From: Cryptomeria japonica
Taxonomy: Eukaryota; Streptophyta; Pinopsida; Cupressales; Cupressaceae
NCBI RefSeq assembly: GCF_030272615.1
Contig: NC_081410.1
Span: 291,618,457 to 291,682,456, forward strand
Reading direction: 5' to 3'
Length of the DNA: 64,000 nucleotides
Below are positions 34,067 to 45,844 of the stretch, piece after piece. The notes beneath the pieces are model-generated. The model was not told the origin of the DNA, searched no databases, and saw only the letters and a list, made by a program, of their open reading frames with translations. How positions within the stretch are numbered: the first letter of the stretch is position 1; every line of letters starts with the position of its first letter. The translations under genes and the position numbers were made by a program.

Positions 34067-35305
34067 ATGATGACATTGTTAAGTACATGCATTGCATGTG
34101 TAGATCACATAAAGGCTTTTGTAGACAATGATAATCCTAGTAATGGCATTAACAAAGTTAGCACTTGTACCTCTCGTAGGGTATCTAATGTGAATGAGGA
34201 AAAATTCACTACTCCTATAAATGATCTCTCTAATGGAGAGATAATTGAAGATAAATATGATACCATGCTCTTCCCATAGGCATACTCTAGTGCAAGGGGG
34301 GAAAAATCCTCATGTTGGTTTGCCAATCCTTTTAGATCCTCCTTATTCTCCTAGAGTTTATCTTAGTCATCAAAACATTTGTAGGCATGATGATTTTGTA
34401 CATTTTATTCATAACCTATCTCCTATTATAACATTAAGAAAAGATGAAGCCCTAGATGATAAGGATCTTCCCTCTCAGCCTATCAAAGAGGATATGATTA
34501 ATGATAATAGAAAGGAAAAATTTCCTACAAAGGATATTCCTAATTCATCTAATTCTCCTTTTTATCCTTCCATGTGTCCTTATATTACAAATTTTAAAGA
34601 GGTTCATGATAATGGTCCTTATTCTTCACAATTTAAATATTCTTATATTAGTGGTTATAACATAATCTCAAAACAAGGTTATAGAGGACAAGGACACGGA
34701 GAATATAAACAAGGAATCATTGTCCCTATAAATGCTCCTTCTCAAGCTAGTACCAAAGGTCTATGGCATCCTCATCATTTACCTATGGATGATTATCTGA
34801 AAATTCAAAACTTTAAGGAATATCTTGCAAGACATAGAAATTATCGTCTATATAATGGTGCTTCTTCTTCAAACATTCCTTTTTGCTCATATCATCAAAC
34901 TCATGATCACCATAACAATGATTGTCCTGATTTTCAAAAGAAAATACAGGGACTCATTGATAATGGAACTGTCAAAATAAAAAAGACAATCTTCCTCCTT
35001 TTAGAAATCCTTGTCCTACATCTCAAGAGGCAAGACCTACTCCTTTTAATGACCAAAAGAAATTACCTACTAGAGTCTTTTGGAGATTGAAGTATCATAA
35101 CAATGTTGTATTTCCTTTCATTAGACTTAATCACAATTATAATCATAAGGAAGGTGATGACCATTGCCTTTTTCATCATAGTTATTCACATTCTCTTAGA
35201 AACTGTAAAGCCTTTAAAATATTTGTTCAAGACCAATATAATAGAGCTCGCATAGATCTTACAAATGATCTTGCACTTTTTCTTGGTGAAGAGGTAGTGC
35301 CTTAG
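34067..35305 (+). pseudogene. Element G2 gag-like protein, zinc-knuckle part
   Basis: Overlapping frames (34067-34279, 34245-35090, 35087-35305) read as one damaged protein: a frameshift near 34250 and another in an A-run near 34975-34985. Two Cys/His knuckles are visible, FCSYHQTHDHHNNDC and HCLFHHSYSHSLRNC, each followed by a helix-like segment (FQKKIQGLIDNG, FKIFVQDQYNRAR). This C-x2-H type is common in plant OTA gypsy gag proteins. The gag core domain is absent here, while element G retains a core without these knuckles. Confidence 0.65.
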
Positions 35306-36300
35306 CACTCCATTCACCCTATCATGTTTCTCCTCACCATATGACTCTAGTATTTAACTTCATTGGGGGCTCTTTGTCATGAGTGATGATGATATTTCAA
35401 TAGCAAACATCTTGGGGCAGAAACATATTTCCTCCTTGTTTCCTCACTTGGGGGAAAGGATAATATATATATTCCATTCTCTCTTTCCCTTTGAATATTA
35501 CCTCTTCTTTAGAGTTGCATTTTGCATATCTTTGTCTTTTGTTGCATTAAATATTTCTTCATCCAAGTGCATGTGTGTTCCTTGTTGAGGAACTTTCTTT
35601 TCTTGAAGTAATGCATTTTTTTAATGTATAATCTCTCCTTAGAGGTTGTGTAATTCTTCTCATTGTCCTTACATTTTGGGGACATTTATCTTTCCTACCC
35701 TATCTAAGAATCTACTTTTCTTTTCTTGAGTGTTATTTTCTTATGATGTGATTTCATTCCTTATGTAAATTTTTTGTTTTCTCAAGGATTCTCTCTTATG
35801 TAAGATGTGTGTATCCTTGACTTCAACCCTTTTTACACTTGGAAATGTATATCTATTCTAAACAAACCCCTCACTTTGGGGTCAAAAATGTGTCATCCTT
35901 CATTCAAAATCCCTTTCACTTAGCAATAGGTTGAAGGCATGCATTCTTGTTTTCCTTACTCTCTTTTGGTTGATGATTTTATTTTTGTTCAAGAAACTCC
36001 TCTTGTAGGTAGTTGTCTTGAGAAAAGATCTCTTCTCCTCCAAGGAATATCTTTACAATTGTTGCAAGATATCTCTTTTTCAACTATCTTATCCTTTCTT
36101 GTAAGAGTATTACCTCTTTATCTTAGATTTATGAGCATTGTTGCCTAAAAGGATATATCCTTGACATTGAAGGTGTGTATCCTTGTTTCTAGCTTCCTTA
36201 AGACATCAACATAGGGCTATGTTCACATCTTAATGGGGGGCATTGCATAGCACCCTGTTTGTAATATATTGTACTATATTTTTTGCATGTCATAAATGAG
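35306..36300 (+). other. Element G2 non-coding internal region
   Basis: T-rich stretch after the gag-like frame with no domain or long frame. Probably untranslated or eroded sequence. Confidence 0.45.
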
Positions 36301-36640
36301 GTGTTAATTCTTGAAGCCAAACAAAACAAAGTCTTACACGAGATGCTTCGTGCTTGAAACTAGATGCAACATTTATATGTGTCTTATACGGGGTTACACA
36401 TTCTCAAAACTAGACAAAACAAAGTCTTACATGAGATGTTCCTAAACCTGGGCATATATTTGTCTTACACGGGGTATTCTCAAAACTAGACAAAACAAAG
36501 TCCTACATGAGATTCTTAATGCCCAAAACTAGATGCACATTTGTATTTTTATTTCATGTTTTATACAGGTTGTTATATGCTTGAAACCAAACAGAACAAA
36601 GTCTTCTACGAGGTTCTTAACTCATGAAACCAGTCAATTG
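36301..36640 (+). repeat. Diverged tandem repeats in element G2
   Basis: Four copies of a unit around AACTAGACAAAACAAAGTCTTACATGAG begin near 36311, 36402, 36479 and 36580, so spacing is irregular (about 77-101 bp). The linkers share words such as GTCTTACACGGGGT. Confidence 0.7.
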
Positions 36641-37250
36641 CATATGTAGGATGACTGGAACTATAAAAAACACAACTAGACTATTATAAATCTCCTCCCC
36701 AACATAGATCACCTAAAAAAACATAGCTATATTGTGGTATCCTTGTCCTCTCTTTCTCTTCCTCTCATGAATCACCTAGCAAAATACAACTAACTTGTGG
36801 CATCCATGTTCCTCCTTTCTTCTCCCCATGAGATCATAGATTTGCTATTTGTGGTTCATGGTTTTATTCATGATCTTTCTCTTTGTATGTTATCACTTGT
36901 GTCCTTGTGATGACATTTAAAGAATGATACTATCAGTTGGGAAATTTTGATTATCGAGGTCTCTTTGAATAGTTGACTTAAGGTCTTCTTTTGATTTTTA
37001 CTTTTTTTGTTGTGTGTCTTTTGTCTTTTGTCTTTGTTTGTCTTTGTTTGCCTTTTTTTATTTATCTTGTTTTGTGTGTCCTTGCATAAGATTGTGTGAG
37101 TTAAGATCATAATATTGGGGGCTTGGTTCCTCAAAATTAGTGATGTCTTATCTCCTTGTGATCTTTCTCCTAATTGCTCCTCTCCCTCGCCTTTCTACTT
37201 TACCGTAAGTATTTGCATAGTCAACTACTCTTGTTAAAGTGAGGGATAAA
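36641..37250 (+). other. Element G2 3' region with TTTGTC-type run and polypurine tract
   Basis: No gene. A low-complexity run of TTTGTC-like units lies at about 37015-37055. The purine-rich AAAGTGAGGGATAAA at 37236-37250 abuts the 3' LTR start TGTAGC and is the likely polypurine tract. Confidence 0.6.
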
Positions 37251-38321
37251 TGTAGCATTGTAAACCGTCATTGATCCAATTTACACCTCATGTTTGTGCT
37301 CCCACTTTCACCAATATTATCCTTATCCCCTCTCTAGGTTTGTTTGGGCCTGATTATCCAATTTTTATTTCATGTACACCCTTTGGTGGGTCCCACTATG
37401 AGATACCCTTCTCGATGGCTTCTTATTTTGGTCCTCTCTATAGAAGGACTAGGGTGTGGAATGCCTTGGTCATGACCAAGCTGCCCCAAAACGCGTCAAC
37501 CCCTCTCAAAGGGGCCCTAATTTGAAATGGGGTAGGTGTTATATCTCCATAATAGAATTTGATCCCTAGAGATACACATGACCGTTGGAGGTTGGCCTAA
37601 TCAATAAATTACCTAGGGAACCCTCTATAAAGAGATTATATTGATTTTGTGATTAGGGTTTTTCATGTTCATGTGTTTGTGATGCCATTATATTCAAATA
37701 TAATTGCATCATCATCAACAATTGGAGCTCTAAGGTATATTTCCTTAACATTTATTTTAGTATTTGCATTATTTCATTCGTGGTTAATTCCAAAACTGAG
37801 GTTTGAACTAAGGCAAACCCCTATTTCCAACATCTTTCCCTTTCTTTTTGTGTACAAGAAATAGGTGTGGAGATGTACTCGAGAAGTCTAGTTGATTCAA
37901 AAGTGATGAATAGTTCAGCTATCCATAGTGGAAAATTTAGAGGACCAAGGCAGATCTGTGCTACCTTGTCCTGAGAAATTAGGCCGAAATTTGGAGGATA
38001 GGATTTAAACATCTCATTTTGTCCAGATCAAGGTTAGTGGCTCCATGGGACATCTGTAGTTTGCTATTTTTTGTCAAATTACTTCAATAATCCCTCATTT
38101 TACCCTAATTTTATAATTACACTACAATTCAACTTAGGAAGAAGTGGTTTCCCACACACACAATAGGGTAAATCCAATCAACATTCTTATCCCTCTTTGG
38201 AATCAAATTGTGACTAGATCTATTGTATTTACCCCCTTCTTTCAATGTAAATGTGTGTTAATTAGGATAGTTAGTGGTTTTACTTGTTGAAACCCTAATT
38301 CCTAATTTCCATCGCATTACA
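37251..38321 (+). repeat. Element G2, 3' LTR (1071 bp)
   Basis: Starts TGTAGCATTG directly after the polypurine tract and ends CGCATTACA. A TATA-like CTATAAAG lies near 37625. The last 240 bp match 33389-33633. Confidence 0.75.
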
Positions 38322-38398
38322 CTATTTTGTATTCCTTTATTGAGTTATGATTAGATGATTGGCAATAGATATAGGTTTTATGGTTACCATTCAATAGA

Positions 38399-38710
38399 TT
38401 AATATTGATGAATTTTCCTCATACACAAAATCTCTTTAGATTTAGATTTCGATAATTTATTGATTCTTCTAATCTCCTCTTTCAAGATGACATCCTTGTC
38501 TTCATTAACCTTCCTTTTAAATAAGGGAATTTGAATGTCCATCATCTCAGCCTCTTTTACTACTTCTTGGATCTCATTTTTCATGGCTTCCAATAGACAT
38601 TTCTTTACTACAAACTCTTCTTCATCTTCATAAAATATCAAACATTCCAAGTCATCTACTATAGCCTCTTCTTTTGTGCCACATGTCAGGCACTTTTTTG
38701 CATCTTCCAT
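38399..38710 (-). CDS. Small unrecognised frame in element J
   Basis: 103 codons from a true ATG at 38710. The product begins MEDAKKCLTCGTKEE, is rich in Glu and Lys, and looks helical. A single Cys-x2-Cys pair is present but no full zinc-binding pattern. No family recognised. It could be a gag fragment of J or chance; retained because it starts with ATG and is biased in composition. Confidence 0.3.
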   Translation of the reverse strand: MEDAKKCLTCGTKEEAIVDDLECLIFYEDEEEFVVKKCLLEAMKNEIQEVVKEAEMMDIQIPLFKRKVNEDKDVILKEEIRRINKLSKSKSKEILCMRKIHQY

Positions 38711-39256
38711 CTTTCCTACAATTAAAACATCATTAAAAATAAAATTAACACATCTCTTTTCTCTTCTAATTTTTTCATTTCAGATTATGATATTATATCA
38801 TTCAACTAATGTTGAAACTTTATTATTCCATTTCTTGATATCCCCTCTCTTCTCACAATTACAAAAATCCTTAGAATCTATCCAATGAAAAATGCCATTT
38901 TATTCTTTCTCTTTTCAATCTTCAACTTATTAATTCGTCAACACTCTCAAGTCCTAGATTTACACACTCAGGAACTCCTACTCCAAAAATCCTCTTATCA
39001 ACAACATCAAGTCCTAGTGCCTAGTCTCTGATGTTTAGCACTCTACTTGCACACTCAAAAAAATTGTTCTACAACTTCTCTATGTATCTCCTCTTGCAAC
39101 TTTCTCATACACACACTCCACCATAGATATTGGTACAAGATTTCCTCCATTTGATGCTATGTGCATGCTCAATAATATTGGTCACACACCCCACCCATAG
39201 ATCTTGGTACCAAATTGTCTGACATTTGACACTCTATCTACAAGCTCAAGAATATT

Positions 39257-39340
39257 GACTCTAATACCACTGATAAAGGGCTACTCCACCCAAAACTACT
39301 TTGATACCACTAATTAAGGGTTACTTTACCCAACATTTAC
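39257..39340 (-). repeat. Element J primer site with duplicated primer/LTR junction
   Basis: The minus strand reads TGGTATTAGAGTC at 39269-39257, one or two changes from the tRNA-Met primer site. The junction text, ATACCACTGATAAAGGGCTAC on the plus strand, is repeated in modified form about 38 bp further on (ATACCACTAATTAAGGGTTAC), so the primer/LTR boundary is present twice. Confidence 0.55.
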
Positions 39341-39719
39341 ACATAGAATAACAAAGAGAATAGCACAAATTTGCATTTTATTTCTCAATAAAATGATACA
39401 AATTCATCAATTACAAAATATTATCTTCTTAGGCTTTACAACTCTTTAAACTAGATCTAATGGATTTTATTCTTGAAATCTATAAAGAATGACTAAACTC
39501 TTAATGATCCACTCAACTCCAAATGATGAAACAAATAGCACAAGCTCTAATTTATAGTATTTTTGTACTTTGGAAATACCATGCTCCCTTTTGGTGGGAA
39601 ACATATGACCACCAAGAAAAGCAACACATAGCTAATAGAAGACAAAACATTGCAAGTCTCTTCAACTTCCAAATTTTGGTGCCTAAGAGAGAGATCCCTG
39701 TATTTTTTTTGTAACTAGT

Positions 39720-40807
39720 TGTCATGTCCCTTTTTCAAAATTTCTAAAAATAAAAACTTACTAAAAATAGTAAATCATGACCTCCAGATAAATCGATAAA
39801 TATTTCCCTACATGGTTAAATGATCAAATAAGATTTATTATTAAATTAATAGATAACATTTAATAATATTTTGGAGGGAAAATATGGCTTGGAAAAATTA
39901 GAAAGCACATTTTGGAATGATAAGTTACATTTGGTAAGTTTTGACAAAATGGGCATGTGGCAAGTTGCAACTAGTAAAGGTAGGAGGTGAAAGGACAGTG
40001 GAGGAAAAGTTATATTATTGGAAATATAAATAATCTTCTCTCTTGGTCGTGAGTTATGGGTTCTCAATAAAACATGAATTTGGGCTTCATTTGGCATCAT
40101 TCTTATTGAAAATTTCAGCTAATCTTTTGCTTATTTCTTCAATGGTTGATAAAATAGTGGAGAAGGAGATTTTTGGATGCGATGTTCATGGTTTCAAAGG
40201 AGATCTAATGATGGGATTCATAGGATTACTATGTGTTATAAGGATGGGAGTCAAGGAATACCATTGAATAATCTCATTTCAAATATTATCATTGTGCTGA
40301 ATAGTTGAGGTTTGCTTGAGTTTCAGATTGCATGTGTTGCAGAAGTTTATGGAAGAATTAAGGTCATGGTTTTATCATAATTTAATGTATTTTCATGATA
40401 TTTTTTTATTATTAAATTTTGATTGAGGTTTGATAAGTTTATCCTGAAGATTTGTGAGCTTGCCGTACATTTCAAGCTTCGTATATGCTCACTTTTTTGG
40501 GTTTATTTACAACAGAAATATATTGATTTATTAATCAGACTTAAGGATATGGTTTTAATGAAAATAATATTCATTTTGATATTATTTACCTTCATTTCAA
40601 TTTTGGTGAAGTTTGTGGTTGATTTGACGATTAAAACTACAAATCAAGTGCATAGTTTATAAGATAAATTGTTAAATCTTGTGGGTATTTTAGTTTATTT
40701 GAAAAGATTAATTATATGAGGGTTTGGAATAAGAAGTAAATTACAATTTTTTTCCCTTGCTGAAAATGTAAATTAATATCACATATTGATTAGTTTACGA
40801 CATTACA
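39720..40807 (+). repeat. Element H, 5' LTR (1088 bp)
   Basis: Bounded by the CTAGT duplication on the left and the primer site on the right. Its part from about 40247 onward is repeated at 43955-44516. Confidence 0.85.
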
Positions 40808-40808
40808 G

Positions 40809-40820
40809 TGGTATTAGAGC
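40809..40820 (+). other. Element H primer-binding site (tRNA-Met-type)
   Basis: TGGTATTAGAGC one base after the LTR end; a single mismatch to the standard TGGTATCAGAGC. Confidence 0.85.
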
Positions 40821-42514
40821 TAAGATCTTGCCTACCTGCAGGAATCTAAGATGCTAATTATGGGGGACTTCTACAGATCTATTTACATGTGTTTGTAAAA
40901 TGATGTATTAGCTTCCAAAATATCAGAATGGTTTGATGAATATTTAATGAAATGTACAATTTAAAAGGCAACCCTCACTTTTTATGAATTTGCAAAGCTC
41001 ATCGGGAAAGATTTGCCTAAAGGAGTGGTTTTGGAGCTTTTGAGGAGTATCTTTCAAAGGGAAAATTTGAAGTTTCTTTTCAAGATTACTTCATGAGAAG
41101 AAGGAAAGAAGGATTTAGTATGGAAAAATATGAAAATACTAAAAACTCATGGATAAAAGATGAAAGTGGAGTTATAGGGCATCTTTGAGAAAGCTAAGGC
41201 AAAACAAACAGAATGCACATTAAACCTAGAAGGTAAAAACTATTTGATCATTCAAGATCATACTTTATTAACAAATGAAGTTGGCAAATATCAAGAAAAT
41301 ATTTTTGAAATTAATGAGGAAGTAAAAGAGAAGGATGAACTCTTATTTGGTAGCAAGAGGTATGGAAAATATTTTCATCTTTCATATTTATTGCCTCTTT
41401 CCATGCAAATACAAAAATCTTGTGATGAATAAAGGCTTGCAAAATTAAATGATAGAGTAAGGGGCATACGCTGCAATTTAGAGGATGCGGGATTTTGGTT
41501 TCATTTTTCAAATTGTTCTAGAATATGGAATTGCAGGGGATTTGTTGATCATTATAACTATTTTACAATGAGACAATGCTTATGGTACAAATATCACTCA
41601 TGGAAGTTGGGTACCACTTTTGAAGACAAAATTATAAGGTGTACCCAAAGAGAAGGTGACCAAATTGAGTTACTTAAAGCAAGGCTTTTGTAAGAAAAGT
41701 TGGAATCATTTTGATATTCAAGAATTTTTGTCCAAATGTGCTTTAGTGATTTGGATTTCAAATTAACCTCAAAATGGAGGATTCATGACTAGGGAGTTGC
41801 TTCACATTTATAGCATTTTGAAGGGAAGAATATTATTTATCCTCGGGAATGAATAAAGGGTTTGTAAATGAATCTATATCATGAGCTTAGAAGCATCAAT
41901 GTCATATGTCAACCATATTATTGACATGTTTACGGAGGTAATCAATTCATGCTTTGGGTTTTACATTTCTAATTTATCACATCATTTTGTGAAAGAGCAT
42001 AGTGTTTGAGGGGATATCAATTGGAGAGAAAGTTGTCTAGTGTTGAAGAGTATGCAAGATATGGGTTTCCTTAGGTGAACCTCAATGTATCATTTCTCTA
42101 TTATAAAATCAAAAAAGGAGAGTTTTTAGTTATGTTCTACTAAGATTAATTGTTGTGTGGAGATTTCAGCATGTTATTGATAGAGGATGCACCAATATTG
42201 ATTAATATTTTGAGTTAGAATCAAGTTACATGTTGATATTAATCTACAAGGAGCACACAAAGTTCAAGGTTATGCCTCATAGTTTAACATTTTAATTGAG
42301 AGAAAACTAGGTATTTCATTTTGAGATGACCTTTGTTGAAAGTATGTTATGTTTCAAAACATGGGTTGATATTTTTAAATGCTTGGGAAAAGTTATAAGT
42401 GTATATCAACAGCATGAACTAAAAAACTCATCAATATCAAGAAATTTTAATTCTGTTATATTGGGTCAATTAATAAGTGTCTAAGATGCACAAGAGGTTG
42501 CACCACAAGAATAA
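40821..42514 (+). other. Element H internal region, degraded frames
   Basis: Patches of plausible coding text occur in more than one frame (for example FYEFAKLIGKDLPKGVV near 40980 and YLSKGKFEVSFQDYFMRRRK near 41050), but stops are frequent and I recognise no domain. Confidence 0.35.
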
Positions 42515-43610
42515 TTGAAGGTATTTGTTATGGTATTCATCTCATGTTATATATTTAACATTCTATATTTCTCATGTACATTGTCTTTAGAGTTCAATGC
42601 TTCAGGAAAAGAGATGGTTTGGAGTTTAATACAAACATGGGAACCCAATAAGTTTGATTTCATCAAGCCCAAAGTGTTGAAAGACGGATTTAGAAGGTAT
42701 GATGAGAAATTTCCTCTTAATTATGCTTTGAGAGAATTAATATATCCTATGATTCATGGAATACTTGTGATAGAGATAGATCACTTTGAAAGAAGACTCT
42801 TTTTAGTTTGGTACTATGGGAGTAATGGCTCACAGAAATTGAAAATACAAAGGATGGTGGTTGATGATTATTTCAAAATGATTTCTCATTGGCATTATCT
42901 TTCTTTCTAAAGAGGTGAAATTATTTTCATCATGTTAGAATATTTTGTTGATGGATTTTCTACCAGCTCTGTATATGGAATAGATGAGGTTATCAAGTGT
43001 ATGCCAAAAGATGATTCTAAGGAGTTCATCATCTCCCTACAAACTAAGTTGTTGTTTTCCCTTACGGAGACCAAAGAACCATGGAGTGTATGTTTCTACT
43101 ATATGATTATTAAACTAATACATTTTGAATCCTATATACCAATTTGTGAGGATGAAAATGATCTTACAAGTTGAGGTAATGTATGGGTCTATTGTTATGC
43201 ATTTCCATGATATGTATCTCAAAATTGAAGTGGTGAATGAAAGATCTTTTTGCAAAATATGTAATGGTTGTGGTATGGATTGTAAAGGCTTATATAATAG
43301 TCCTAATAAAAACAAAAATCATAGCATCACCAAATGCAAACAAAGGCTCAAATACAAGTTGCCCAATGATAGTGTACTTCTAGCTAGAGAACCTAGACAC
43401 AATCTGACATGCAGAGTGAGTTTTCTTTCGAAGTATTTCAAGATGTTAACTTGCAAGCGTATCATTAAAGAACTTGATTTGATAGAATATTTCATTAAAC
43501 TATTTTCTACTAACATTTTGAAAAATTTATTGGGTGATGAATATGTGTTAGTTGGAGGATTAAGGGAGTACGCTAATTACTATCATAAGAGCCTACAGAT
43601 TGTAAAATAA
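42515..43610 (+). pseudogene. Element H unrecognised protein, two frames with one stop
   Basis: The frame 42515-43174 (with a TAA at 42908 but in register) reads a hydrophobic N-terminus and then WEPNKFDFIKPKVLKDG and YALRELIYPMIHG. A second frame (43125-43610) overlaps it, suggesting a frameshift near 43150. It contains a Cys-rich segment SFCKICNGCGMDCKGL. The N-terminal hydrophobic run could be a signal or membrane segment but may be outside the real start, since a true ATG occurs only at about 42529. No retroviral or host family recognised; captured host sequence is one possibility. Confidence 0.4.
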
Positions 43611-43954
43611 ATTTTTAGTTTTTTGTGGGGTTTAAAATGTTGTGATATGATATCATTTTTTGGCCATAAAATGTTACATTTATATTCCAAGTCATATCCT
43701 AAAGGTACATCTATCATCCTTCATGTAGACACAAGTTTGCAGTAGTTAGTGTTGATTCTTGTAAGGATTGTCTCCACCACTACAAGGTAAATGAGGTGCA
43801 TATTTACAAAATTAGAATTTAATATTATGAAGGATGTATTTATTTTTGTAACCATTGTTTATTATGAAAAAACTAGATTTATAGCTTTGATAAATCTTGC
43901 AAGAGCTTTGGTTTAAGCTTTCTTGGTGATAGTGCACATACTCAATTTTTGAAA

Positions 43955-44516
43955 GGAGTCAAGGAATACCATTGAATAATCTCATTTTAGAGATTATCAT
44001 TGTGTTGAATAGTTGTGGTTTTCTTGAGTTTCAGTTTGCATGTATTGTAGAAGTTAATGACATCATTAAGGTCATGGTTTTCTCAAAATTTCATGTATTT
44101 TCATGATATTTTGTTATTAGTAAATTTGGATTGAGGTTTGATAAGTTTATCCTGAAGATTTGTGAGCTTGCAATACATTTCAAGCTTCATATCTGCTCAC
44201 TGTTTTGGGTTTATTTGTAGCAGAAATATATTGATGTATATATCAGACTTGAGGCTATGGTTTTAATGAAAATAATATTCATTTTGGTATTATTTACTTT
44301 CATGTCAATTTTTGTGAAGTTTGGGGTTGATTTGACAATCAAAACTACAAATCGGGTGCATAGTTTATAAGATAAATTGTTAAATCTTTGTGAGTATTTC
44401 AGTTTATGTGAAAAGATTAATTATATTTGGTGTTGGAATAAGAAGTAAATTAAAAAAAATTTCCCTTCATGCAAATTTAAATTAATATCACAAATTTATT
44501 AGTTTTGGATATTACA
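43955..44516 (+). repeat. Element H, 3' LTR (5'-truncated)
   Basis: Matches about 40247-40807 and ends ATTACA followed by CTAGT. The first 530 bp or so of the LTR are missing, so an internal deletion removed the end of the coding region and the LTR start after insertion. Confidence 0.82.
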
Positions 44517-44915
44517 CTAGTCAACTTTCCCAAACTGGGTGCCTAAGAAAGAGACTCTTCCACTAGCCTTTGTAACCACCACTTTGACATATGTTAACAA
44601 GTTTTTTTTCACTTTCCAAAGTGGATGCCAAGGTGGAAAATCCTTCCATTTTTTTTTAATCATCACTAAAATGTGTCCACTTCTAAAAAATGCATTTACC
44701 ATCTAACATAGTCCATAAATAATAAACCATTATATCCCCCTATGTCCCCTTGAACAATTTCCAAGGTACATGGAGATCTATAGTAGCTTGCATTTAGCCC
44801 TTATTGAAAATAGAATTATTCAACAAAATTTACCAAATTGAATAAATATTTTTGAGGGACGCAAGATTGTTCTAACACCCCTAGATGCTCCTACATTAAA
44901 CTCCTCCAATGTATC

Positions 44916-45387
44916 TGTAGCATCCAAAAATTCCAACCCTTTGCAATTTTGACCGCATTTGGGTCCTCGCCTTTGTGTTTGCACATATTGGCCTATTGGG
45001 ACCAAATAATGCTCATTCCCCTTTCATATTGTACCCCTTTTTGCATTTTTCACCCATTTTGCACTTGATCTTGACCTAAAAATAGGGCAGGATCAGGGCA
45101 TGGCACCCTAGTCCTCATCAGGGCCATGGCGCCATGCCATGGTCCCCCTCATTTTTGGGCCCCCTCAAACCCATTTTGGCATTTCAAATTTGAGCGGGAT
45201 CCCTCTTTCTGTGTCAGCTCATGTTGGAAAATTAATAAGTTTTCCCAACGATCAAGTATAAAAGGAGGTTTTCTTCTCTCATTTGACATCTATCAACCCT
45301 CAATCAATCATTTATCAAGAATCCAAAAATCATATGACATCAAGAATTAAAGCATTTGAGCATTATGTTGTCTTCCCTCAATCTTGG
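44916..45387 (+). repeat. Element G, 5' LTR, left part
   Basis: Aligns with 29156 onward (shared CCAACCCTTTGCAA and GGGCATGGCACCCTAG words). It ends where element D's truncated LTR begins. Confidence 0.65.
45257..45265 (+). promoter_or_regulatory. TATA box candidate in element G LTR
   Basis: TATAAAAGG in the AAGTATAAAAGGAGG context, in the middle of the LTR and in element orientation, where an LTR promoter is expected. Single-motif evidence. Confidence 0.45.
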
Positions 45388-45611
45388 AGGCCAATGTATC
45401 TTTAATATTCACAACACAAAATACTCACAACATCCGAACTGCCAACCAAAACACTATACACTTTGTCTGATGACCAGTTCTTCTCATTGGACCTTAATGG
45501 ACCTCAATCAATCTTCTGGAATAAATGAATCATGAAATACGAATGGCATATCTAACATTAGTTTCCAACAAAGACAACATTTGAACAACAATTCAGTGTC
45601 TCCTGCCAATA
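45388..45611 (-). repeat. Element D, 3' LTR (truncated)
   Basis: Aligns with the end of the 5' LTR at about 51690-51946 (shared CTGCCAACCAAAA, GGACCTCAATCAATCTT and GAATAAATGAATCATGAA words), ending CCAATA. About 890 bp of LTR are missing. Confidence 0.78.
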
Positions 45612-45844
45612 ATCTCCCCCTTTTGCAATGATGGCAACACTTAGTAAAAAATGACTAAGTGTCGGACCAAAACCAAGGTATATACACTGAAACCAAACAT
45701 CTGATTACCAGACTCCAAAAATCAATAAATCCCCTTTTGCAATGATGGCAACACTTAGTAAAAAATGACTAAGTGTCAGACCAAAACCAAGGTATATACA
45801 CTGAAACCAAACATCTGATTACCAGACTCCAAAAATCAATAAAT
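45612..45844 (-). repeat. Element D polypurine tract and 114-bp tandem duplication
   Basis: The polypurine tract (minus strand GCAAAAGGGGGAGAT, 45626-45612) abuts the 3' LTR. From 45617 a 114-bp unit occurs twice (45617-45730 and 45731-45844) with a single base difference by eye. The duplication includes part of the tract, so a second tract-like CCCCTTTTGC lies at 45731. Confidence 0.85.

Larger units (their letters stand above)
33389..38321 (+). mobile_element. Element G2: gypsy-like element without pol, 5' LTR truncated
   Basis: The end of a 5' LTR (33389-33633) matches the end of a 3' LTR (38075-38321) over about 240 bp. Between them are a primer-like site, an AT-rich leader, a gag-like pseudogene with two Cys/His knuckles, a block of tandem repeats and a polypurine tract. 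No protease, RT or integrase is visible in the 3.6-kb internal region, so the element is non-autonomous or internally deleted. Confidence 0.75.
39720..44516 (+). mobile_element. Element H: LTR element with truncated 3' LTR and unknown cargo
   Basis: A 4797-bp plus-strand insertion flanked by a perfect duplication CTAGT (39715-39719 and 44517-44521). The 5' LTR is 1088 bp (TGTCATGTCC to GACATTACA) and is followed by a tRNA-Met-type primer site. The 3' LTR retains only its last 560 bp or so. The internal 3.1 kb contains no recognisable retroelement protein but does hold degraded frames. LTR ends and primer site resemble gypsy Tekay/Del-type elements; that lineage call is tentative. Confidence 0.85.
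38322..44915 (-). mobile_element. Element J: fragment of a minus-strand LTR element, split by H
   Basis: The evidence is a tRNA-Met-type primer site on the minus strand (39257-39269) followed at higher coordinates by LTR-like sequence from TGATAAAGGG (39271) to 39719, continuing after element H from 44522 to about 44915. The outer LTR end is not defined because element G begins there. The internal part (38322-39256) holds one short unrecognised frame. Confidence 0.45.

Noticed and set aside
36301-36640. CRISPR-like appearance of spaced repeats
   Set aside because: Units are diverged, spacing is irregular, the context is a plant retroelement, and there are no cas genes.
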